From contig JAEILZ010000004.1 in the NCBI GenBank assembly GCA_018873225.1, forward strand, positions 3,100,001 through 3,164,000: a DNA stretch of 64,000 bases, given 5' to 3'. This DNA comes from [Phialemoniopsis] sp. UDSM-2020 (lineage: Eukaryota; Ascomycota; Sordariomycetes; Thyridiales; Thyridiaceae). Positions within the stretch are counted from its first letter, which is position 1; each line of letters starts with the position of its first letter. The position numbers were made by a program, and so were the translations under genes. Positions 33,911 through 42,286 of this stretch are shown here, in pieces. The notes below the pieces were generated by a model, which was not told the origin of the DNA, searched no databases, and saw only the letters and a program-made list of their open reading frames with translations.

Positions 33911-34516
33911 TTACCAGCGGTATGCCCGATACTCTCGCGGTCCCAGCACAGTCACAGCCAAACGCCACAGCGATATATCACTCAACTCAAGTTCCTTCTG
34001 GAAGCCATCTATGAGGAAAAGGAGGTCATCCTCCCGCCTGGTCAAGTCGATATCCCAGTCGTCGGCCCACCAGTACCTGGTTCCCATCCCCATGAGAGTG
34101 ATCGTGAGCAGCATCTCGTTCAGTTTCTTGTACACCCGGAAGTAGTAGTCGCGCGCCATCTCCTCCCGCTTCGAAAGCTGAGCAGACCAGCGTTTGAGTA
34201 TGTAGTCGTAATGGACGCTGCGTCTGCGGAGCAAGTCGACTGTTTCACAGATCGTGGCGACATCACTGGCCGGGCAGCTCTCCAGGTGCACCTCGACGAC
34301 GAGGTCTTTCCACTCGTGGAGAAGGAGAGCCCCATCGATCATCTGAGTGGCCGCTATGTCGACGTCTTCATAATCGTGATTCGTTGGACAATCCCCCCAT
34401 AGCCACCTCGTCAGCTTCTCAGGGACCTCCAAGTAGTGGCGATGTCTGTGCTGCGAGACTGCGAGCTGGCGAGTAGATGTCCTTGGAAAGAGTCGGGGAC
34501 GTGCTGGAGAGGGCAT
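33911..34516 (-). CDS. Small helical orphan protein, array member 4
   Basis: Single exon, 201 residues from the ATG at 34516 (MPSPARPRLFPRTSTR). The frame extends 18 codons above it, but a TATATA lies within that stretch (about 34555), so the downstream ATG is preferred. The N-terminus is basic. The body is helical: DIAATQMIDGALLLHEWKDL, ICETVDLLRRRSVHYDYILK, EEMARDYYFRVYKKLNEML, then a WWADDWDID stretch and a C-terminal helix ending LGPREYRAYRW. The pattern of W and helix blocks resembles the array member at 35.6 kb, but weakly. It is the only member on the minus strand and has no visible tiny first exon. Function is unknown. Confidence 0.65.
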   Translation of the reverse strand: MPSPARPRLFPRTSTRQLAVSQHRHRHYLEVPEKLTRWLWGDCPTNHDYEDVDIAATQMIDGALLLHEWKDLVVEVHLESCPASDVATICETVDLLRRRSVHYDYILKRWSAQLSKREEMARDYYFRVYKKLNEMLLTITLMGMGTRYWWADDWDIDLTRREDDLLFLIDGFQKELELSDISLWRLAVTVLGPREYRAYRW

Positions 34517-35468
34517 GTTGATTTCTGTTTTCTGCAATGAATTTGTCGACTTAGATATATAAGGTCGCATGAAAACACTTTGAAAGCCTTCGAGGCTGTT
34601 GTGGGTAAGATCCAGAACGCGAGGGGGCCATCCTGTCGATACTTATACAACGGCAGCCACCTCCGTGTCACGAACAGTTCGTACCGCGTTGCAACGAGCT
34701 TGGCGACACTCGGACACCACATCAACATTCGATTTACGGCAGATGGCGATAACCCTTTGGTAGGACAGGTGCACCTTCAGAACACTACCCGGGCCACGGA
34801 TGCATCACCACGTGTAGATAAGGCAGTGACACGGGCTCTTGTTCGCCAAGGGCAGGTGTCAAATTACCAAGAGCGGAGCCGTTTCTGAGAAGGAGTGGAT
34901 TCACTACGCCTACTCGTGAGCTTTCCTGGATGTAAGAGATCATCTGTGTGGCCACTGCCTGACACTTTGAGGAAGGGGGTTTGAGGTCTGAAGGCGAAAG
35001 GAGATTGACACCACGCGGCGGATGTTCCTGCCTAGCAACGATTCCGGCACAGCAAGGGGGCGATGACTTGAGCCTTTTCCCGTGTCATCTTCTTACACAA
35101 CAATTCATCCAAGTGCAGCTGGGCAAGGGCAACTGCCCGCAGACTGCTGCAGCCTGCAGGGGCATAAATTGCCTTGCGCGACGGTCAAAGCCGCTATGTC
35201 CTTTCAAACATGCTGACATCAACAAGCCGAGCATCTGACACCGAAAGATATCATTTGAGAAAGGCCAAAAACAAGCCTCTGTTCATCTATCCACTCCATT
35301 CAGTACAAGTCGTCACTGTTATATTTTCATTTGAGTCCTCAGACACAAGTCTCAGTATTTCGTCCCACTCAAGATCTGGCTAGATTCCCATTATTAGGCT
35401 TCCTCGCCCAAAGTCACCCCGAGGATCAAGACCGCCAATCTCAGCAAAACTCTCAGACGAGGCTCAGT
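34517..35468. other. Intergenic inside small-gene array
   Basis: This 950-bp divergent region lies between members 4 and 5. TATATT near 35318 could serve member 5. No coding sequence is supported. Confidence 0.45.
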
Positions 35469-36098
35469 ATGGTTTCTCCGCCGCCAGACCTCGGCTTGGA
35501 TGTAAGTAACCCTCCGACGAACGCCGTCACCTCAAACCGTAGCATGCTGGCTAATCAAGAACGGCGGTAGCCCATGGCCGACTCAGAGGCCTGGCGCGCC
35601 GTGGAGTCCTAGATGGCTTCTGGCCACCTGGCCCATGACTGCACTATAGCCGACGTCGTAGGGCGGGCCGAGAAGGCTATCGGAGACTACATCAACGAGA
35701 TCGAAAGGTGGACTTCTTCATCCGTCCAAGCGGGAGTCATGACAGAGCTCACTTGGCGCTTCGCGCGGATTGGCAGCTATTACGAACATGTCCGCACCCT
35801 GCTGGATACTAGGCCGTTGGATGCAGAAGCAAAAATGCTACTCTCGAAATTCGACGCCGATATGGCACTTCTGTGTGCCAAGGCGATCTCCTGGGCGGCT
35901 TCGGTGTTTGAAGAACTTTTTGCCAAACACGTCGGTACTGTCCCTACTGCTACCACCAAAGAGCTACTTAGAGCCGACTTAGAAGCAGGGCAGAGCTTCC
36001 GCAAGCAGATCCTTCTGTTAGCGAACGAAGTGATGGCAAATCTTGCGAAGGGAGAGGACTCAGGAGAGGACCCAGGAGAGGACTCAGAGGAGGAGTGA
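35469..36098 (+). CDS. Small helical orphan protein, array member 5
   Basis: The first exon is 35469-35501 (11 codons, MVSPPPDLGLD) with a GTAAGT donor. Two acceptors keep the frame. The one at 35570 leads in 13 codons to an in-frame TAG at 35610-35612. The AG of that same TAG, used as acceptor, gives exon 35613-36098 starting ATG GCT and a 172-residue product. I prefer the second model. The body is helical: DVVGRAEKAIGDYINEIERW, ELTWRFARIGSYYEHVRTLL, then DTRPLDAEAKMLLSKFDADM and CAKAISWAASVFEELFAKH. It ends in an acidic DSGEDPGEDSEEE tail, like member 1. There is no known domain. Near-identical layout to member 1 supports common descent. Confidence 0.65.
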
Positions 36099-36374
36099 TG
36101 GTGCTGGGTTTACCTGGACTTGACATTGGAAGGAGGAGCGCATTTGACAGAAACTACCATCAGCGAGTAAAGTAGGCAATAACTAGCATTGGCAAGAGCG
36201 ACAACATAAAATATTGATCTCTCCCGCCTTAGCAAATTTTGATCTCGTGTCTACTTCTCTCTTTTTCTACTCAGCAGGCCATTTGCATCCCCGCCCTGAC
36301 CTCTTGTACCAGACCTGTCCTCGTCGTGATTCTAAGATCAGCTACTCTCAACGAGACAATCCATACAGACCACC

Positions 36375-36763
36375 ATGGTAAGAACACGTCCACTCCCCTA
36401 CTTTTGAATCAAGCTTTCCTGACCCATGGGCGAAAGGCTTACCATCATGACCATGGCAACCACCGATTTCCCGACCATGTTCACGATGAACAGGCGTTCC
36501 GGCCCGCTGCCTTGGGTGCTCTCGACTGTCCGCCGTGCCCGCCTAGCCCAGCCTGTTATCTCTACGTAGAACGATTCGGCTGCGCTATTCCCTGTCATCG
36601 GATTCCTCTATATGTGCTAGCTTTCATCCTGCTCACCACGGCCTTCTTTAAACTCGGCCACCGTTTCTTTAAACTCGGCCACCGATACGCCGAGTGGCTG
36701 CGATGCTGTGAGGACGCAAGGCTCGCCAAGGTCAATGAGATCGATGGGGACTGCAAGGAATGA
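36375..36763 (+). CDS. Small Cys/His-rich single-TM protein with possible ATG-only first exon
   Basis: The only suitable ATG (36375-36377) is followed at once by GTAAGA. Splicing from there to AAAG at 36436 (59-nt intron) joins ATG to GCT TAC CAT in frame and gives 109 residues. The protein begins MAYHHDHGNHRFPDH (His-rich). A Cys/Pro segment follows (CPPCPPSPACYL, then FGCAIPC), then one TM helix, IPLYVLAFILLTTAFF. A short basic/acidic tail completes it. FFKLGHR occurs twice in tandem because of a 21-bp direct repeat at about 36647-36688. It is not obviously related to the helical array proteins but sits in the same block. The gene is moderately supported; a longer unrecognised upstream exon is possible. 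Confidence 0.45.
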
Positions 36764-37150
36764 AGAAGACGAGAGAGGAGGGCTAGAAAGTGAAGAAGTA
36801 CTGGAGGTGTTGAGGAGATGAAGGATGGGAATGGACCAACGACATCGAGGATAATCGACATCGGGAGGTTGAGGGTCAGGAAGATCGGAATGTGGACGCG
36901 ATGGTTCGTTGCTATGTCAAGATAACGATGACACTTTGGCCATCAAAGACACTCGGAGTCACCAACTCTGTTCATATGGTGTGTAAGGTCTCATTTTGGT
37001 GATATCATGCTAGAACGCCGTGTTCCATGCTCCATCTAGGTATTCTACAATTGGGATCTTCCAAGGTTCCTCAAATTTCATGTACGCTCGGCTTGTTTCG
37101 AGACTCTGTCGATGCCGTAGCAGCCCGAAGACAACGTGACTCTGTCCTTT
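36764..37150. other. Intergenic, 387 bp
   Basis: Right border of the small-gene block, before the conserved ISA1-type gene. Nothing is recognised. Confidence 0.5.
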
Positions 37151-37954
37151 CTATACCATGAACGACTCGCCGCATCCACACTCCTCCTCTGCCAAACGAA
37201 ATATGGTTAGCCAAGGCACTCTTTGCATTCCATTGTACACAAGGCAGGGTGACTCACTGATATTCGGGTTCCGAAACACAAACTTTTGCTGTAGCTTGTC
37301 CTCGACCCAGTCCATCTCGCTGCCGATGATGCTGAACAGCGCCTTGCTGTCGATGAGCACGCGCACGCCGTCCTGCTCGACCGTCTCGTCGAACTTGCCA
37401 GGGGCGTCGACGTACTCGAGGTGGTACGCGAGGCCGCTGCACCCGCGGTTCTTGACGCCGACGCGGATCAGCTTGGGCTCGGGCTGGTCGAGCAGGTCGC
37501 GCAGGTGCTCGACTGCCTCCGGGGTGAGCTTCATGGCGGCCTTGCGCGGCGTGCGCAGGCGGGACTTGCGCTGCGGCTTGGCTGCTGCTGCCGGTGTCGC
37601 TGCCGCCGTTGTTGTCGTAGAAGCTGCGGCTGCGGCTGTGGCGGTACTCTTCTGCCCCTCTGCTGGCACAAATTCCTTCTTCGACTGCTGCGCCGCCTTC
37701 TCGGGAATCGACACCTGGCCTGCGGGCGGTCTCGTCTCGTGCACTCTAGGCAGAGGAGCCGGCTGGCTGATCGAGGTGTCGGGGACGGTTGTGTTGCGCG
37801 GCTGCTGCGGCGCCGACGGCTGGACGAGGGGGTAGCTCTGGAAGGCGAAAGGGCGGGCGCGGGTCGTGGAGAACTGTCGGAGGAGGTTTCTGCGGCAGGC
37901 GAGGCAGACGGAGAGCGACCTCCGCGGCAGCAAAAGCGGTGCTGCGGCGCTCAT
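37151..37954 (-). CDS. ISA1: Mitochondrial iron-sulfur cluster assembly protein, ISA1/IscA type
   Basis: Two exons: 37954-37258 and 37188-37151, with a 69-nt intron; 244 residues. The intron joins FRNPNI to KEECGCGESFMV. The C-terminal 110 residues are an A-type (HesB/IscA) domain: MKLTPEAVEHLRDLL, GCSGLAYHLEYVD with the first Cys, and the CGCGESF motif with the other two. The N-terminus, MSAAAPLLLPRRSLSVCLACRR followed by an Arg/Ser-rich stretch, fits a mitochondrial targeting sequence. A long Ala/Thr/Gln-rich linker lies between. Isa1 works with Isa2 in making [4Fe-4S] clusters. The intron length is a multiple of three and open, so unspliced RNA would still encode an in-frame protein with 23 extra residues. 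Confidence 0.92.
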   Translation of the reverse strand: MSAAAPLLLPRRSLSVCLACRRNLLRQFSTTRARPFAFQSYPLVQPSAPQQPRNTTVPDTSISQPAPLPRVHETRPPAGQVSIPEKAAQQSKKEFVPAEGQKSTATAAAAASTTTTAAATPAAAAKPQRKSRLRTPRKAAMKLTPEAVEHLRDLLDQPEPKLIRVGVKNRGCSGLAYHLEYVDAPGKFDETVEQDGVRVLIDSKALFSIIGSEMDWVEDKLQQKFVFRNPNISESPCLVYNGMQRVPWLTIFRLAEEECGCGESFMV

Positions 37955-38814
37955 TGTGGCGGGACGAAAGACGAGGTGGTAAAAGAAACAACAGTGGTAT
38001 GCGCACACAAGAACCAGAATGTCCTTCTGTTGTGTAATAGCGAAGAGTAGGTTGAGTGGTGAAAAGGAGAGGGGAGAGATTGATTGCAAATCAGGGTCTG
38101 GAGTTGGAGATGGTGATGTTGGTTTACCCTAGCAGCAAAAAAGCGGCAACGGTTAGAAAGGCTGGCTTGGTTAGCCGATTTGCTTGCGGGTGTGATGACA
38201 TGATCAGAAGGTGGTGCCCCGCCCAATCAAGAGCCGCACAGAAGCAGACCACAGCAATTCAACGAGCATCGGCTGGCTCCGGCTTTGAACGAGCCAATCA
38301 CGCCCCTTCTAATGGTCAAACTAGCTGTGCTTCCAGTGCCGCTTTAGCGGTCCCGAGTTCCTGCTGTCGCCCTCTGATGGTAATGAGCCCTAATTGACTC
38401 TAATTGACACTCATTTTGTATCAGAGACAAGAGAACCTTGATGATATTATCCTTTGCAAGCTCACATTTGATTCTAGTAGCCCCGACTTGCCAATATCAT
38501 CATGAAGGCATTCACACTGCTCTCTAGACACAGCAAGCTAGCATCGGCAGAAGCTCTCCCAGCCCCAGAATCCCCATAATTCTCCCCAGCTATTTCTCAA
38601 CAATCGGCTTTCCGAGGTATCATACGTAAATACGCCCACGCCACCAACAGCCAACAACACAGGACCCAACGTCATTTCTTTGATATTACAACCAACAGTC
38701 AAACCCCGTATCAAAGCCTTCGAAGAAGGTGGGACAAACACCGGGTTTCCATCATCGGCCGGGAATACCCTTTCTCCGCGGAGCGTGTGTCTAAACGGGC
38801 GCTGCGCTCCACTC
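37955..38814. other. Intergenic, 860 bp
   Basis: This is the ISA1 upstream region and the ARMH3-like 3' flank. CTAATTGACT/CTAATTGACA is repeated in tandem at about 38391-38410. No gene is seen. Confidence 0.5.
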
Positions 38815-41146
38815 TCACCCAATAAGCACCTTCACGTCCCCGACCGCCGTCCGCGCCATCCTCTTGAGCACCGTCCTCTCGTCCGCCTCGCGGTACCGCT
38901 CCCAGCTGTCCAGCCCTTCCTTGGCCTGTATGCTCAGCGTCTCGTACCCCTGCTTGATCACTTCGGCCACCTGCAGGCTCGTCAGCGTCCCGCTCTTGCC
39001 CACGACCCGGCCTCCCTTGCCTCCCTTCGCCGTCCCCTCCGCCAGCATCTGCTTGTAGTGCGCGCTGACGCTGACGAGCGTGTGTATGCTGTTGCTCGGC
39101 CTGTTCTCCAGCGAGTACGTGTCGCGGAACTTGACCAGCAGGTCCCCTGCCTCGACCACCTTGTAGAACAGGTCGTCGTACGCCGCCGGCGTCGGCAGGA
39201 AGCCCTCACCCGCGCTGAGGCCTAGCGCCAGGAGGTTGACCACGTGGTCGAGCAGCGTCTCAATGTGCGGCAGGTCCTTTAGGTCGGAGGCGTAGGTCGT
39301 GAGGAAGCGGATGAGGCTGAGCAGCGAGCGAAACAGCTCGGCCCAGTGGTAGGCCAGGCGCGTGCGCGACCGCGACATGTACGAGATGACGCGCAGCAGG
39401 ATGCCGACGCACAGCGCGTAGAGCCCGACATCGAGCCGCCGGCGCAGGTTGTGGTTGATGCCGTCGATCATGGTGTCGAGCAGGCAGGCCGCGAGCACGC
39501 GCTCGTCGCGCACGAGGGGCAGGTAGGGCTGCCGCTGGCGGCACAGGCGCACGGCCGTCTTGCCGTCGTCGCTGCACAGGCGCTTGCACAAGACCGGGTC
39601 CTCGATGAGCAGGCGGAAGACCATCAGATTCAAATGGCAGTAGACAGTGGCGCGCTGGGACAGGTGCGCGTGCTGGAGGAGGTACGATGTTAGGGAGAGG
39701 TAGCTGGCAAAGGGCTGCTCCTCGCCCTTGTCGGCCTTGAGGGTCATGAGGTTGAAGCAGAAGAGCTTGTTCGCGTGGCTAAAGTCGTATGTGGCTAATA
39801 GTAGGGCCGCCTCTTCGCCGGGTCTGCAGGACATCAGGGTAAGTCATTGCTCGGTTGGCTCGAGGGTCATGTCCAAGGGGCAACTCACAGTTTTGTGAAC
39901 ATCTGCTTCGCCGTCTCAGCGTCGTACACCACCTTCTTCTCCGGCTTCGGCCCCGGAGCTATCGCGCCGAGTCCAAACATGTTGAGCGTATTCGCCAGCG
40001 TCCATCCTTCCGGTAGGTCTTCTTGTATGTCGACGTATTGCGCTCGTAACCTTTGGCATGTGTATCCCACGCTCCGGACGACTGTTTGTATCGCGGCCTC
40101 GTTGACAAAGTCATTGAGCCGCAGCTGGTAAGGATTTTGGAACTCGAACTTGTTGTAATTAGCCAACAGGCCGATCAAGGTGAATGGCTGGAACACTCGT
40201 ATGGGTGTGTCTGTTTCTTGTATGAACTGCAAGTGGCTTCATGTCAGCAAGTGGTAGATATCTCCCACAACAGAAAGGGCAGCCTCACCTTCATAATCGC
40301 GGGGAACATATCCCTTTGTATAAAGTAAGTCAAGAGACTCGTTTGGTACGCGCCCGACGTGACCGCGAGCGCCGTCTCGATAGCTTTTTGCCGTAGTTCC
40401 ACTACCAATGACACACTTGGTCAGCTCCAGTTCCCGACACGCAAGCTTCCTCTCCGGGCATATTGCACTCACAGCTCTTGCCATTCCGTATTATCCCATC
40501 CAGCGACCCGACAAACTCGGCGAATATCGTGTCGACGTGGTCCAGCCCCGCCAGCACGGCGATGATGTCGGAGCTCGGGTTCGTGTACCGCTTCGCCAGC
40601 ACGGCCGCCAGGAACGTGCTCAGTGTCTAGTATTCCGACTCCGGTCAGCACAGCTGTCCTTCCTTTTCCGTCTCGGTGTATAACCCCGTACCTCTAGAGC
40701 ATGCCCCTCGGCCGCCTCCTGCTGCGCCCCGCCCGTCGTGCCCTTGAGCGCGCCCACGGCCCGCGCAAAGAGCTGCCGCGTCTGCTCCTCGAGCTGCAGC
40801 AGCTCACCGGGTGACAGCCCGTCTAGGAGCTTGCGCAGGCTCGCCCTGTCCGGCTTGAGCAGGAAGAGCTCGCGCCAGAAGCCCTCGGGCTTGTCGGTGC
40901 CATATTCTTCGTCGTCCTCGGGGGCCTGGTTGCGGTTGGTGTGGTTAGTCTTCCGTGCCTTGCGGTTTCCATGGTGGGCCAGGTAGGGATAGGAGAACGA
41001 CGAACCTGTAGAGATTATGTTAGCCCCACGAGCATACAAAGCGGAGGGAAGGAGAAACACACCTTGAATAGCGCCTCGTATAGCTGCACGACCTTGGGCT
41101 GGAAGACCTCCGGGCGAGGCTGATGCGTGAGCGGCGATTGCTCCAT
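38815..41146 (-). CDS. ARMH3/DUF1741-family armadillo-like protein
   Basis: Six exons: 41146-41063, 40925-40692, 40626-40473, 40401-40289, 40226-39889 and 39823-38815; 643 residues. All junctions keep frame, and the reading agrees with the family order. The N-terminus has KVVQLYEALFK joined to DKPEGFWRELFLLKPD, as in ARMH3 (human C10orf76), where a similar EELF-L segment begins the protein. The middle has RDMFPAIMK and VFQPFTLIGLLANYNKFEFQ. The C-terminal DUF1741 part has YDFSHANKLFCFNLMTLKAD and the RDTYSLENRP block. The human homologue acts at the Golgi with PI4KB and GBF1; a similar trafficking role is inference for the fungus. Length (human about 690) fits. Intron 1 is 137 nt; a shorter intron ending at 41006 would break the frame. 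Confidence 0.88.
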
Positions 41147-42286
41147 GTGTGCGCTCTCTCCAGTCCCAGCACCAGGTCACAGTCGTCGTGCAGGTAATAA
41201 TCGTAATGCTCGTATTATTGCTATAACAAGTATCCCACCATAGTCACTGGTTCCTCGTGTGGGCTGTTAGGAAGCACTCGTGTTGGTGGTTAATCTACGG
41301 GGAAGCCGCGTCGCCTCTCCCTCTTGTGCGTGCGTGCGTATGCGTGTCCGTTTGCGGTGCGCAATAGGGAACATTATTTGGATTGCTAGCGCTGGGCTGA
41401 GCTTATCGCACGCCCCTACCAAAAATAAAAATGCGGCGGCACAGGCCAAGACAGGGAGGGGGACGGGATAGCGAGCCTAGCAGCTGGATCCACCCGCTAG
41501 TTAATCACAGAAGCAGAAACGGTGTCGAGAACCACGGTTCAGCTCGAGGTCTGAGTCTGGGCCACACCGTTATTAGCCAGGAACGGCGGCAGGGGATCTT
41601 CACATGCATCAATCATCATGATGTAGAAGAAATACTCTTTCAATATACATAGAGCAGCATCAGCTAACCCGATGATGCACTGTAAAAGATAATAAAAAGA
41701 TAAATAAAGTGTCTCGCAAGTCTTGTCTCTCGCCAATCTGTCTGATGCGGATGCAGGAAATGCGAAATCAATGCAAGGCAACGCCATGCTGTCTGATCTT
41801 TGTCTTTGTCCCTCCTCTTGTTCTTTTGACGAGTGGGACACTCTGTTGAATAGAGTGTCGGTGATACCCTGTCGTGTCTTATCTGTCTCCTCCTGTAGTC
41901 TTTGCATGAAATCAATATCGAAAGAGTCTTTGCTTTATCTTCCTCCTCCACTTCCTCTTCCGTTTCCCCTGCTTTTCTCTACCTCGCTCCTGGTTGATGC
42001 AAAATTGCAAATCCCCAAGCTCCTCCTTGTCTCTCAAAGCAATGCCGTATGCCAACGCAAGCAACCCAGGCGAATGCCGCTCGAATCATAAAAGTCGTAT
42101 GCACCTCGACGGAAAGAAAAGAAGCCAATAAGCCAGAACAGGCCACGCCAAACGCCAACCGTGTTTGCGTTTTCCCCCTCCGAGATCCCATTGTGAAAAA
42201 GCAGAATGATGGCTGTTGCTGAAAAGTGAAAAAGGAGGCGAGACTCCTTGGGAAAACGTATATAGTAATCCCCCGAACAACAGATC
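41147..42286. other. Intergenic, 1.1 kb
   Basis: This is the ARMH3-like upstream region and the 3' flank of the next minus-strand gene. There is a small TGCG/GCGTGCG repeat near 41327-41345. No gene is seen. Confidence 0.55.

Noticed and set aside
35571..35612. Nonsense mutation in array member 5
   Set aside because: The AG of the TAG can serve as an in-phase acceptor, and the ATG follows directly; an intact model exists.
37158..38050. Long plus-strand frames opposite the ISA1 gene
   Set aside because: Both lie antisense to the A-type Fe-S protein exon and have low-complexity translations typical of reverse-strand shadows.
40926..41062. Shorter first intron of the ARMH3-like gene ending at 41006
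   Set aside because: It puts exon 2 out of frame; the acceptor at 40926 keeps phase and matches the family N-terminus.
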